DNA of 64,000 bases. Origin: Streptomyces sp. NBC_01669 (GTDB lineage: Bacteria > Actinomycetota > Actinomycetes > Streptomycetales > Streptomycetaceae). Made by a program: the position numbers and the translations under genes. Shown here piece after piece: positions 35,313-44,495 of the stretch (its first letter is position 1; the number at the start of each line of letters is the position of its first letter). Location: assembly GCF_026339735.1 (NCBI RefSeq), contig NZ_JAPEQG010000001.1, positions 5,890,001 to 5,954,000 on the forward strand, read 5' to 3'. The notes below the pieces were generated by a model. It ran no database searches, was not told the origin of the DNA, and saw only the letters and a list, made by a program, of their open reading frames with translations.

Positions 35313-35944
35313 TGCTGGCCGAGGACAGCGTGCTGCTCCGTGAAGGTCTCATCGGACTGCTCACCCGCTGCGGCCACGAGGTCGTCGCCGCCGTCGGCGA
35401 CGCGGAAGCGCTCCTCGCGGCCGTCGCCGCACACACTCCGGACGTCGTCGTGACCGACGTCCGGATGCCGCCCGGTCTCCAGGACGAAGGACTGCGCGCG
35501 GCGGTGGAACTCCGCGAGAAGCAGCCCGCTCTGCCGGTGCTGGTGCTCAGCCAGTACGTGCAGCGGACGTACGCCGCCGAACTCCTGGACTCAGGAGACG
35601 GATCCGGTGTCGGCTATCTGCTCAAGGACCGGGTCGGCCAGATCGAGGAGTTCATCGACGCCCTGCGGGAGGTCGCCGACGGCGGCACCGTCGTCGACCC
35701 GGAGGTCGTACGCCAACTCCTGCGCCGCCGCCGCGATCCGCTGGAGCGGCTCACCGCACGCGAACGGGAAGTGCTCGCCCTGGTCGCCCAGGGCAGGTCG
35801 AACGGCGCGATCGCCCGCGACCTGGTGGTCTCCGAAGCCGCGGTCGGCAAGCACATCGGCAACATCCTCGCCAAGCTGGACCTGCCGCCGGCCGACGAGA
35901 CACACCGCAGGGTGCTGGCGGTGCTGGCGTTCCTCCGCGCATAA
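35291..35944 (+). CDS. LuxR/NarL-type response regulator
   Basis: A 217-residue regulator. The receiver domain has its acidic pocket at LAEDS and phosphoacceptor Asp56 (VVVTDVRMPPG). It ends in a LuxR-type HTH (LTAREREVLALVAQGRSNGAIARDLVVSEAAVGKHIGNILAKL, about residues 151-193). GTG 35291 overlaps the kinase gene; the in-frame TTG 35285 is closer to GGAG and is an alternative. The pair should act on an envelope or stress regulon. Target genes are not evident here. Confidence 0.92.
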   Translation: MDRSLRVVLAEDSVLLREGLIGLLTRCGHEVVAAVGDAEALLAAVAAHTPDVVVTDVRMPPGLQDEGLRAAVELREKQPALPVLVLSQYVQRTYAAELLDSGDGSGVGYLLKDRVGQIEEFIDALREVADGGTVVDPEVVRQLLRRRRDPLERLTAREREVLALVAQGRSNGAIARDLVVSEAAVGKHIGNILAKLDLPPADETHRRVLAVLAFLRA

Positions 35945-36141
35945 CTCCCCTTCCCGTGGCCGCCCGTGCGACAGCGCTGGAAGTGATGCAGCGTCAACCG
36001 CCCCGTGCGGTAGTCGATATACCTCTGTGTGCAGGGCATACAGCTCCCGTATACATCCGCGACAGTTCGCTGCCGGATGCTGTGCCCGTCCCGAGCGAAG
36101 ACCACCGGGACAGTCGCGTTCCCTCACCAAGGAGCTTCCCC

Positions 36142-36618
36142 ATGCGCCGACGCATCACCGTCCCTCTGGCCACCGCTGCCCTCGCCCTGTCCGCCGCACT
36201 TCTCCCCGCCGCCGACGCCACCGCCGCGCCCGCCGACAAGCCGCAGGTTCTCAGCGGCTGGACCCAGACGAGCGCAAGCAGCTACCAGGCGTTCTTCGCG
36301 GCCAGAGGCAACCGGAGCGCATGGAGTGCGTACGGATTCGACTGGTCGACCGACTACTGCTCCACCTCGCCGGACAACCCCTTCGGCTTCCCCTTCGCCA
36401 ACTCCTGTGTCCGCCACGACTTCGGCTACCGCAACTACAAGGCGGCCGGCACCTTCAGCGCCAACAAGGCCCGGATCGACAGCGCCTTCTACGCCGACCT
36501 GAAGAGGGTCTGCGCGGCATATTCGGGCGTCAAGAAGGCCTCGTGCGACGCGACGGCCTGGACCTATTACCAAGCGGTCGACAAGCTCGGCTTCACGGCG
36601 GTGGTGGACGCCGCGTAG
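36142..36618 (+). CDS. Secreted phospholipase A2
   Basis: A 158-residue exported enzyme. A signal peptide (MRRRITVPLATAALALSAALLP, with cleavage near ATAAPA) precedes a short prokaryotic phospholipase A2 domain. The catalytic motif CVRHDFGYRNY contains His92-Asp93, and Cys73/Cys89 may bond. This is the family with streptomycete SlaA-type enzymes. It needs calcium and releases fatty acids from the sn-2 position. AAGGAG stands about 9 nt before ATG 36142. An ATG at 35956 in the same frame gives no signal peptide. Confidence 0.88.
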   Translation: MRRRITVPLATAALALSAALLPAADATAAPADKPQVLSGWTQTSASSYQAFFAARGNRSAWSAYGFDWSTDYCSTSPDNPFGFPFANSCVRHDFGYRNYKAAGTFSANKARIDSAFYADLKRVCAAYSGVKKASCDATAWTYYQAVDKLGFTAVVDAA

Positions 36619-36739
36619 CCAGTCCCGCGGTAATCGCCTGCACATTCGCTCGGCCGTACCCGTACGTACAATTAAGTGGGCAATATTACTCATTCCGGGC
36701 GCCCTGTGTCCTACGCGGGTTCGCGGAAGGAAGCGAGCG

Positions 36740-39700
36740 ATGGCTGAGCAGCTCCTCATGGACAAGGCCGGTGTGGCACGGCTTCGGATGATCATCGAAG
36801 CGGGGGTTGGGCTGGGAGGAGTCGATTTGCTCGGATTCGCCCTGGAGCACGCGGTGACGGAGGCCGACGGACTGGGCGGAATGGTCCATGTGAGGGGTCC
36901 CAGGGACCGGGGGCTGCTGCTGATGGCGACCAGCGGGATCGTCCGCACCGTGGCCCAGGACTGGGAAGAGATCGAGGTGGACGGCGACACCGCGCCGGCG
37001 CGCGCGGTGGCCGGTGGCGCCTCGGTGTGGATGTCCGCTCTGGGCGGGCAGAGCCTCAGCCTCCCCGAGGTCTCCGTGACCCCGCGCAGCACAGGGGGCG
37101 GTACAGAACGCGCCGGAGAGGGCGGTGCGGGCGGCGGCGCAAGCAGTGCGGACGACAGCGCACAGCGCGACGGCCGGGGCCCCGACAGCCCCCTCGGCCA
37201 CCACCCCCACGCCGCCGCCCCCTGGTCGCCGCTCTCCGCGCTGCCCGCAGGCAGCGGGCTGCTGGCCGTTCCGCTCCTCACGCCGGACGGGGTCATGGGC
37301 GCGCTGTCCGTGCTCACCGTCGGCGAGGGGCGGCCCACGCCGCAGCAGCGGTCGGCCGTCGAGACACTCGCCGCCTGGGCGGCCCTGCGGCTGCGGGAGC
37401 CCTCGATGGGCTGGGGCTGGATCGACCCTGGGCGGCCGGGGAAGGAGCCACCCGTCACCCGGCTCCGGCAGGCGCTGGAAGCGATCAAGGTCGGTTCCTG
37501 GGAATGGGACCTGGCCACCGGGGAGCAGCTGTGGGACGAGTCGACGCTCGCCATCCTCGGTATGGCGGGGCAGTCCCCGAATCAGCGCTTCGACACCTGG
37601 AGCGAGCTGGTCCACCCCGACGACTTGCCGTGGCTCCTGGTCGAGATCGAGCAGGCGATCCGTAACCACCGGGTGTTCGGTGTGGAGTACCGGGTACGCC
37701 GCCCGGACGGGACCACGCGCTGGGTCAGCGCGCGGGGCAGGGTCCTGCCGGGGGAGGACGGACGCCCCGGCCGCATGGTCGGCACGGTGTGGGACACCAC
37801 CGACAGCCGGATCGCCCGGGACTCGGTCAGCCGCGCGCTGCGGCACATGAGCGACGCGTTCTTCGCGGTCGACAGCGAGTGGCGGATCACATTCCTCAAC
37901 ATGGAGGCGGAGCGGCTCCTCGGTGCCTCGCATGAGCTGCTCGGTCAGAACCTGTGGGACGTATTCGCCGAGATCGGCGTCGACGCCGCGGGACTCGGTC
38001 TGCAGGCGTCGTACCGGCGGGCCATCGACCGCGGCAGCCCGGTCGGCTTCGACGTGAGGTGGCCCGTCAACCGGCGTCGGTACCAGATGCGGCTGGTCCC
38101 GGTACCGGACGGCCTGACGGTGTACGCCGCCGATGTCACCGAGATGCGGTCACGGGAGGCCGAGTCCGTCGCGGCGGAACGCGTCACGGCCGACCGCAAC
38201 GCCCGCATCACCGCCCTGGCCGGTGCCCTTGCCGAGGCCCTGACGGTGCAGGACGTCGTGAACGCCGCCGCCGAGCGGATCATGGCGCCGTTCGGCGCCT
38301 CCGGTCTCGTCGTCCACCTCATCGAAGGGGAGACGCTGCGCGTCGCCGGGCAGGTCGGATACCCGGAGAGGTTCTTCCGGGACATCGACGGACGACAGGT
38401 CGGCGACATCGCTCCGCTCGACGAGGTGTACCGCAGGAGAACGGCCACCTTCATCGACTCGGCGGAGGAGTACGTCGAGCGCTACCCCCGGATGGCCGAC
38501 CGCCCGGCCGAGGCCAAGAAGGCATCCTGGGCCTTCCTGCCGCTGATCGCCTCCGGCCGCTGCGTCGGCTGCTGCGTCATCTCCTTCACTGATCCGCGGC
38601 GTCTCGGCGGAGAGGAAAGGGCTCTGCTCATCACACTCAGCGGACTGATGGCGCAGGCCATCGAGCGCGCCCGGTTGTTCGACGCCGAGCACATGAGGGC
38701 CCAGGAGCTCCAGCGGGGACTTCTGCCGAGCGAGCTTCCGACGCTGTGCTCGGTCCGTACCGCCGTCCGTTATCTGCCCGCCAACGAGGGCATCGAGGTC
38801 GGCGGCGACTGGTACGACGTGATCCCGCTGTCCGGCGCCCGGGTGGCGCTGGTCATCGGCGATGTGATGGGACACGGTCTGTCCGAGGCGGCCACCATGG
38901 GGCAGCTGCGGACCGCTGTGCACACGCTCGCCGATCTGGAGTTCCCGCCCTCCGAACTCCTCACCCGCCTCAACCAGGTGGTGAACGACCTCGGCAACGA
39001 CTTCTACGCCACCTGCCTGTACGCGGTGTACGACCCCGTCACCTGCACGTGCAAGTTCGGCTCCGCCGGGCACCCGCCGCCGGCCGTCGTGTATCCGGAC
39101 GGCACCACCGAGTTTCTCGACCACCAGCCGGATCCGCCGCTGGGCACCGCACGCCCGCCGTTCGAGACCACGGAGGTCGTTCTCCCCCAGGGCAGCCTGC
39201 TGGTGCTCTACACGGACGGACTGATCGAATCCGCCACCCGCGACATCGACCGGGGCATGCTCCACCTGACCAAGGCGCTGTCGGGTGCGGCGGCCGCCGC
39301 ACGGGAGGACGATGCCGCGGGCAGCTCGCCCGGGCTGGAGCGGCTGTGCGACAACGTCCTGGCCGAGCTGCTGCCGGGCACCCAGCTCATGGACGACGCC
39401 GCACTGCTCGTCGCCCGCACCTTTGCGATACCGGCCGACTCCATTGCCAGCTGGACACTTCCCGACGGCCCGATCGCCGCAAGCGAGGCACGGCACCATG
39501 TCCGCGACCAGCTGGAGGGCTGGGAGCTCGACGAACTCGCCATGACCGCCGAGCTCCTGGTCAGCGAGCTGGTCGGGAACGCCGTCCGGTACGGCAAAAG
39601 CCCCATCGCCCTCCGCCTGCTCCGCGCCGAGAGGCTGATCTGCGAGGTCTCCGACGGCAGCCTGTCCACACCTCGCATCCGCAATGCGGCGGAGACCGAC

Positions 39701-39805
39701 GAGGGCGGCCGCGGTCTGCAACTGGTCGCCGCCCTCGCCCACCGCTGGGGCGCCCGCTACACCGCCACCGGCAAGTGCATCTGGACCGAACAGCCGGTGA
39801 CCTGA
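36740..39805 (+). CDS. Multi-sensor SpoIIE-type phosphatase with PAS, GAF and HATPase domains
   Basis: A 1021-residue cytoplasmic signalling protein. A GAF-like N-terminal region (about 10-220) with a Gly/Ala/Ser linker is followed by PAS domains near 235-360 and 375-480, a GAF domain (about 495-650), a PP2C/SpoIIE phosphatase domain (about 665-880: VGGDWYDVIPL, GDVMGHG, GSAGHPPPAV, LYTDGLIE) and a C-terminal HATPase domain (about 890-1015: ELVGNAVRYG, GGRGLQLV). Such proteins can dephosphorylate anti-sigma-factor antagonists and carry an anti-sigma-like kinase fold, linking sensing with partner switching. ATG 36740 follows GGAAGGAAGCG. Confidence 0.92.
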   Translation: MAEQLLMDKAGVARLRMIIEAGVGLGGVDLLGFALEHAVTEADGLGGMVHVRGPRDRGLLLMATSGIVRTVAQDWEEIEVDGDTAPARAVAGGASVWMSALGGQSLSLPEVSVTPRSTGGGTERAGEGGAGGGASSADDSAQRDGRGPDSPLGHHPHAAAPWSPLSALPAGSGLLAVPLLTPDGVMGALSVLTVGEGRPTPQQRSAVETLAAWAALRLREPSMGWGWIDPGRPGKEPPVTRLRQALEAIKVGSWEWDLATGEQLWDESTLAILGMAGQSPNQRFDTWSELVHPDDLPWLLVEIEQAIRNHRVFGVEYRVRRPDGTTRWVSARGRVLPGEDGRPGRMVGTVWDTTDSRIARDSVSRALRHMSDAFFAVDSEWRITFLNMEAERLLGASHELLGQNLWDVFAEIGVDAAGLGLQASYRRAIDRGSPVGFDVRWPVNRRRYQMRLVPVPDGLTVYAADVTEMRSREAESVAAERVTADRNARITALAGALAEALTVQDVVNAAAERIMAPFGASGLVVHLIEGETLRVAGQVGYPERFFRDIDGRQVGDIAPLDEVYRRRTATFIDSAEEYVERYPRMADRPAEAKKASWAFLPLIASGRCVGCCVISFTDPRRLGGEERALLITLSGLMAQAIERARLFDAEHMRAQELQRGLLPSELPTLCSVRTAVRYLPANEGIEVGGDWYDVIPLSGARVALVIGDVMGHGLSEAATMGQLRTAVHTLADLEFPPSELLTRLNQVVNDLGNDFYATCLYAVYDPVTCTCKFGSAGHPPPAVVYPDGTTEFLDHQPDPPLGTARPPFETTEVVLPQGSLLVLYTDGLIESATRDIDRGMLHLTKALSGAAAAAREDDAAGSSPGLERLCDNVLAELLPGTQLMDDAALLVARTFAIPADSIASWTLPDGPIAASEARHHVRDQLEGWELDELAMTAELLVSELVGNAVRYGKSPIALRLLRAERLICEVSDGSLSTPRIRNAAETDEGGRGLQLVAALAHRWGARYTATGKCIWTEQPVT

Positions 39806-40147
39806 CCGCCGTGCGGCGGTTCGGACGGCGTGAGGCCGGCCCCAGGCGCGCCGGAGGGCCGGTCCGCCTCTCTCCACGGTCCTGCCGAGGCGGCGGGGGC
39901 TGCCGCCCCGCCGCTCCTCGCAACCGGGAGACGTACGCGCCCGGTGACGGTGCGGCGCGGCCGGTCTCTTCCGGGCCGTCGGCCCAGGGGCGGTACGAAC
40001 AGGCGGACGGTGCGCCGGATCAGGTACCGCCTGGGCGAAGGGGTGGCGAGCTGAGCGCCGTACCCCATTCCCGCTGCGCAGTGTTTCGTCGCTGTTTCCG
40101 GACGTGCGGTATGGAAATTCGCCCGGCCGGAGTCCAGGGACGGGCCC
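39806..40147. other. GC-rich intergenic region with a hairpin
   Basis: No credible gene in these 342 nt; open frames lack motifs and ribosome sites. A hairpin CGGCGGGG/CCCCGCCG with a 7-nt loop (39891-39913) may terminate the phosphatase gene. The ScbR-like gene ends just inside at 40148. Confidence 0.5.
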
Positions 40148-40816
40148 CTACTCCTCCGCGCTCCCGGCCTCGGGTACGTCCGGTTCCTCGACCGTGGCCA
40201 GCAGCCGTTCGGCGCGGGTCTCGGTGATCTCAAGCATGGCGAGCACGGCCGGCAGGGCAATGCTCGGCAGTACATAGCGCAGCAGCATCGAGATCCGCTG
40301 CTCCAAGTCCTTTCGCTCGCAGAGGACTTGGGACATCTCCTGGATGCCGGAGAAGGCGCCGGCCAGGAGCTGCGCGGCCTCCGCGGGATTGACATGGGAC
40401 AGCACCTCGCCCTGCTGCTTCGCTTCGGTCAGCAGCGTTTCGAGCCGGGCTATCCAGGAGTGGAACGGCAGGCCGCGGTCCAGTTCGCCGCCTCCCTGCT
40501 CCATCGCCAGCCCGACGCTCGCGCGCACCAGCGGCTCGTGGCGGAGCCGGTGGGCCAGCACCAGACCCTGGTCGACCAGCTCCTGCAGCTTCGTCAACTG
40601 GCATGGCAGTGCGCCGACTTCCAGCTGTGCCTCCATGACTCCGAGGGCCAGCTCCTCCTTCGAGGCGAAGTGGAAGTAGAGAGCCCCCTTGGTCACGCCC
40701 GCCCGCGCGAGAATCTCGCTGATGGTGGCGGAGCCGTAGCCGCGCTCGTCAAAGACAGTGGCGGCCGCCAGCAGGATCGACTGCCGGGTCTGGATCGCTC
40801 GAGCTTGTTGGGCCAT
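40148..40816 (-). CDS. Gamma-butyrolactone receptor, ScbR/ArpA-like TetR regulator
   Basis: A 222-residue TetR-family regulator. ATG 40816 gives MAQQARAIQTRQSILLAAATVF, as in ArpA/ScbR proteins; a longer reading to 40981 crosses the divergent promoter. The HTH is ATISEILARAGVTKGALYFHFASKEELA (about residues 30-57). The ligand domain contains FHSWIARL with a tryptophan (about residue 119) at the position known in CprB/ScbR receptors. It lies divergent to an AfsA-like synthase gene. By family knowledge it represses the synthase and secondary-metabolism genes until bound by butyrolactone. Confidence 0.92.
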   Translation of the reverse strand: MAQQARAIQTRQSILLAAATVFDERGYGSATISEILARAGVTKGALYFHFASKEELALGVMEAQLEVGALPCQLTKLQELVDQGLVLAHRLRHEPLVRASVGLAMEQGGGELDRGLPFHSWIARLETLLTEAKQQGEVLSHVNPAEAAQLLAGAFSGIQEMSQVLCERKDLEQRISMLLRYVLPSIALPAVLAMLEITETRAERLLATVEEPDVPEAGSAEE

Positions 40817-40854
40817 CGGCTGTGCGTTCCTGCCTCTCGTGGTGTTGTGGTCTT

Positions 40855-40904
40855 GAATACACCGGCCGGACTGTGGAAAAACCAGGGCCGTCGGTATCTT
40901 ACCG
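40855..40904. promoter_or_regulatory. Candidate autoregulatory elements (ARE) between receptor and synthase
   Basis: The spacer holds an ARE-like palindrome around 40857-40875 (ATACACCGGCCGGACTGT, core CCGGCCGG) and a second inverted repeat CGGTA-TCT-TACCG (40892-40904). Both are within the 133-nt divergent promoter. ScbR-like proteins bind such sites to control both genes. Binding is inferred. Confidence 0.6.
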
Positions 40905-40949
40905 TGGGGGAGCGAGACACTCCCTCGTGGATTAGCTGGGGGTACTTCT

Positions 40950-41936
40950 ATGGTTGATATTGATTTGCCCGATACTGTCACCCACGCCGAGATCGAACCG
41001 TCCGGTCTCTATCGGTTGGCAATCCCGCCGCAGAGAGGCTGGATAACTGATGTCTCGCATGAATTCGTTCACCGGTCCGACCCCAGGGACATCTTTCCCA
41101 CCGCCTGGTGCAGGCTGAGCGATACGGAGTTCTCCGTATCGGCCCAATGGCCGCGCCCGCACCACTTCTTCGCCGTCGCATCGGGCCGCCACCAGGATCC
41201 GCTGCTGATAGCCGAGACCATGCGACAGGCGACGATGATGCTGGCCCACGCGGAGCTGGGAGTCCCGGTCGACGACCAGTTCGTGATGTGGGACCTGGCG
41301 TACGACACCGTCGTACCGGGTTTCGCCCTGGAGGTCGCGTCCGGAAAGGTCCTGATCGATCTGACCTCCTCGGATGTGCGGAAGCGGGGCAAGAGCATCG
41401 CCGGTATGCGGGTCGACCTGCGCTTCCACCGGGGCAGCACCGTGCTGGCGACCAGCTCGGGTCGGATCAGCTGCACATCGGCGCGCGCCTACCGCCGCCT
41501 GCGCCAGGACCGTCTGGACATGGTGGGCCGTCCCGTACCGCTGTTGCCCGGTGCGGATCCGTACGAGGTGGGCCGTACGGCGGAGTCGGACGTCGTACTG
41601 ACGCCGACACTCCAGCCCAACCGCTGGCGGTTGCGGCTGGACACCACCCATCCGACCCTGTTCAGGCGCCCGAACGACCATGTTCCCGGCATCCTGCTCC
41701 TGGAAGCGGCCCGCCAGGCAGCCGTCGCTGTCACCCCGGGGCACACATTCCTCCCGACGTCGGTGGAGATCGCCTTCCACAAGTACGCCGAACTCGACAG
41801 CCCGTGCTGGGTCGAGGCCGAGTTGATGCCCTCCGACGACAGTTCCCGGACCATTGTGCAGGTACGCGGACAACAGGACGGAGAGCCGGTATTCACCAGT
41901 GAACTCGCCCACACACATGAGGACGACCGGTCGTGA
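40950..41936 (+). CDS. A-factor synthase family protein, AfsA/ScbA-like
   Basis: A 328-residue butyrolactone synthase. Two AfsA hotdog-like repeats: the first around residues 30-170 (VHRSDPRDIFPTAWCRL, HHFFAVASGRHQDPLLIAETMRQA) and the second around 200-320 (HPTLFRRPNDHVPGILLLEAARQAA). AfsA-type enzymes join a beta-ketoacyl chain with dihydroxyacetone phosphate as the first step of gamma-butyrolactone synthesis. ATG 40950 (MVDIDLPDTV) is 134 nt from the divergent receptor start. It overlaps the next gene by GTGA. Confidence 0.95.
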   Translation: MVDIDLPDTVTHAEIEPSGLYRLAIPPQRGWITDVSHEFVHRSDPRDIFPTAWCRLSDTEFSVSAQWPRPHHFFAVASGRHQDPLLIAETMRQATMMLAHAELGVPVDDQFVMWDLAYDTVVPGFALEVASGKVLIDLTSSDVRKRGKSIAGMRVDLRFHRGSTVLATSSGRISCTSARAYRRLRQDRLDMVGRPVPLLPGADPYEVGRTAESDVVLTPTLQPNRWRLRLDTTHPTLFRRPNDHVPGILLLEAARQAAVAVTPGHTFLPTSVEIAFHKYAELDSPCWVEAELMPSDDSSRTIVQVRGQQDGEPVFTSELAHTHEDDRS

Positions 41937-42883
41937 CCACACACATCCTCGTCACCGGGGCGAGTGGCTTCGTCGGCAGACATGTGGTGGCGGCTGCGGA
42001 CGCCGTCCCCGGGCTCCGGTTGCGTCTGATGGAGCACCGGGCGTCCGTGGACGTCCCCGCCTCCGCCGCCGGCTCCGGCATCGAAACCGTGCATGGGGAC
42101 CTCGCCGCCGTCGCATCGTTGCGCGGCATATGCGACGGGGTCGACACGGTGATTCACTGCGCCTCGCAGATCAACGGGGACGAGCGAACGGTCCGGTCGG
42201 TGAACGACCTCGGGACCCGGGCGCTGGTGGAGGAGGCGGAGCGCGCAGGCGTCGCCCGCATCGTCTATCTGAGCACGGCAGCCGTCTACGGACGCGGGCC
42301 GTTCACGGACCTGGCCCCCGGCCGGGCGCCGCTCGCACCGGGCTCGCTCACCAGCGTCACGCGTGCCGCCGCGGAGCGCCATGTGCTGGCCGCGGGCGGG
42401 ACCGTGCTGCGCCCTCACCTCGTCTACGGCGAGGGGGACCGCTGGGTGATCCCCGGCCTGGTCGCGCTGGTCCGGGAACTGTCGTCCGGTCTTGCCGGGT
42501 GCGCCGCCCGGCACTCCATGATCGATGTGCGGGTGCTGGGCCGGGCTCTGCTCGCCGCGGCGCTCTCGCTCCGGGAGACCGCGGGTATCCACCATGTCAA
42601 CCACCCTGATCCGGTGGCCTGTTCCGAGCTCGTCGCGGCAGTCTCCGCCGAGCTCGGACTGGAGTGGGGTGCCGCCGACATCGCGTTGGACGAGGCCCGG
42701 GCACAGCTCGCCGAGTCGCCGCGCCTCCTGCACTCCCTCCAGTTGCTCACCGTGGACCACCGGTTCACCGATGACTGGGTCTGGGAGCTCCTCGACTGCG
42801 ATCCCGGTGACGGCTTCAAGGCGGACTTCCCACTCCATGCCGACTGGTACAGGAACTTCCTGACGCCTCCCGGACAGGGATGA
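41933..42883 (+). CDS. NAD-dependent epimerase/reductase of the butyrolactone operon
   Basis: A 316-residue extended SDR. GTG 41933 overlaps the AfsA-like stop. The cofactor motif GASGFVGRHV (about residues 9-18) and a catalytic Ser/Tyr/Lys region (YLSTAAVYGRG with Tyr about 120) are present, although the YxxxK lysine is not obvious. In related loci, reductases such as BprA or BarS reduce the butenolide or 6-oxo group. That role is inferred from coupling with the synthase. It is the last intact gene before a run of decayed genes. Confidence 0.85.
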   Translation: MTTHILVTGASGFVGRHVVAAADAVPGLRLRLMEHRASVDVPASAAGSGIETVHGDLAAVASLRGICDGVDTVIHCASQINGDERTVRSVNDLGTRALVEEAERAGVARIVYLSTAAVYGRGPFTDLAPGRAPLAPGSLTSVTRAAAERHVLAAGGTVLRPHLVYGEGDRWVIPGLVALVRELSSGLAGCAARHSMIDVRVLGRALLAAALSLRETAGIHHVNHPDPVACSELVAAVSAELGLEWGAADIALDEARAQLAESPRLLHSLQLLTVDHRFTDDWVWELLDCDPGDGFKADFPLHADWYRNFLTPPGQG

Positions 42884-42914
42884 CCGGGCAGGGCGGTGGG
42901 CCGACAGCAGCCCG

Positions 42915-43166
42915 CCGTGGGCCGGCGCAGTACGCGACGGCTCTGGGGCCGATCGCGTCGAACTGGCGGAGCTTCAGTTACTTCGCGGTGTCGTAGCCCG
43001 GATCCGAGGGCCGGACGAGCTGTCCGTCGAAGCGGCGGGGCGAGCTGATTCCAAGGGATCCTGGCCCCGTCAGGGGCGTTGGAGGCGAACGGGAGCGTGG
43101 CGAGGCCGAGAGCGGAGGCACCCTCTCCCGGAAGGTTCTTCGACTGAGCACCTGATGTCCCGTCAT
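42915..43166 (-). pseudogene. Tat-signal FAD-linked oxidase remnant (BBE-like), N-terminal part
   Basis: Reading from ATG 43166 gives an SRRTF Tat-like motif and a 62-codon frame ending RFDGQLVRPSDPGYDTAK, then a stop (42978-42980). The same frame continues after the stop with QFDAIGPRAVAYCAGP, which in full-length berberine-bridge-like oxidases follows directly (RPGDPGYDTARxxFNxRFDAIxPxAVAYC pattern). A stop therefore interrupts the conserved FAD-domain start, and the remaining 400 residues are missing. It is divergent to a broken HxlR gene. Confidence 0.7.
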
Positions 43167-43369
43167 CGATGCGATGGGTAGGGGATGTCAGGTGCGGCGC
43201 CGGGCGGTGCGGTCTCCGGCACGCTGCCGGGCACCGCGGAACCACGCGCCAGGAGCGGTCGACGCCTGCATGACGGACCCCGGGAAGCGTCGCTCCCGGG
43301 TCGCCTCGAGAAAGCCACCGTCCTGAGTCCAGTGGCTACCTGGAGGAAAGTGACTTCCCTGGAGGCGTC

Positions 43370-43628
43370 ATGCCCTACACCCCCGTGCCCCGGATTCCCG
43401 CTCCCGGAGCGGGAGTTCCGTCCACTACGACGGTCGCTCGGGCCCAGGCGTGCCCCATCGGACCGGTGGTCGACATCGTCTTCAGTCGCTGGACCACCCC
43501 GATCCTCTGGGCCGCTGTTCGCCGTGCTGGCCGACTGGTCCCAGGCCAACCTGGAGCGGGTCGAGGAGGCCCGGCGCGCGTACGGCGCCCCCGGTGCAAC
43601 CGGTCCGGTCACGAGCCGTCGCCCTTGA
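43370..43628 (+). pseudogene. HxlR-family regulator with internal deletion and frameshift
   Basis: ATG 43370 follows GGAGG and gives a normal HxlR start ending CPIGPVVDIVFSRWTTPILWA. In a different frame the sequence continues as PLFAVLADWSQANLERVEEARRAYGAPG to a stop at 43628, which is a normal HxlR C-terminus. The winged-helix middle (about 60 residues) has been lost at the GGGCCGCTGTTC junction and the frame changed. Normal length is 110-150 residues. The gene is divergent from the oxidase remnant, a usual HxlR layout. Confidence 0.8.
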
Positions 43629-43700
43629 GCGCCCGGGTGACGCAGGAACCCTCCGCTCCGGCGGTCCGTCACGCACTATCGGGGTTAACAATTCCCGCAC

Positions 43701-44291
43701 ATGGTTGACAAATATCTGTACTGGGTTCCGTTTGCTTCGCCGGTCGACTCTCGCATGCTTATGACCGCCGCTCCACGTTTCTCATGTGGTGCGGAAATGG
43801 TCGTCACCTATGCGAAGGGTGGAATACAGTACGGGTTACACCGCCGGGCGCGACGTCATTGTCGCCATGAGCGGCGGCACGAACAAGGCCGCGGATGCCG
43901 GGCTGCCGGTGGTCGACGTGTCGCCCGGCCTGGACTACGGAAAGCTGCAGTGCGAATTCGTGCAACGCAACCCGGAATGGCATTGAAGCCCCGGGAAAAG
44001 CAGGACGATGATTCCGATGCCGGCGAATTTCAATTCGGCAGCACAGCTCGGCTGTTCGCCGAGGTCAGCGCGCCGACCGTGGACCGGACGATCGAACTGG
44101 CGCGGCGCCGGCGCCCGGACGTCGTGCTGTACACCCCCGTGCACGGCACCGGCCCGCCGGCCGCGGCCGCGGCCGGCGGACCTGCCGTCATGCACATCTT
44201 CAACATGGTGCTCGGTGCGGAGATGACCTCCGCCATCGCCGACGGGATGCCGCACACTACGGGCGTCATGGGCTCAGTTCGGACAACGTGA
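43701..44291 (+). pseudogene. Macrolide-type glycosyltransferase fragment with frameshifts
   Basis: Two frames carry consecutive parts of an activator-dependent (EryCIII/DesVII-like) glycosyltransferase N-terminal domain. One frame gives AGRDVIVAMSGGTNKAADAGLPVVDVSPGLDYG and FVQRNPEW. The next frame gives DDSDAGEFQFGSTARLFAEV and IELARRRRPDVVLYTPVHGTGP, then VMHIFNMVLGAEM. They match the usual order but shift frame near 43975, and the C-terminal half is missing. It was likely a sugar-transfer enzyme for a polyketide or similar product. Confidence 0.75.
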
Positions 44292-44495
44292 AGCCTGCGG
44301 CCATCCTGGATGGGGCGCCGCCGAGTCCGCGCGCGACTCAGCCGGTCAGTCGGTCCACCCCTGACGGCCTCGATGCAGCAAGTCGGCGCAGGGCGGGTGC
44401 ATGAGCCTTTTGCGGAGGATCATGGATAAAAGAACGGAATACGATGGATGAGGATCATTCGGGTCATCGCTCGATGATTGCCAGGGGAGCGACAG

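Noticed and set aside
44478..44495. TTG start for the PAS/GAF phosphatase
   Set aside because: The ATG at 44496 has a better placed GGGGAG; the TTG would put that site inside the gene.
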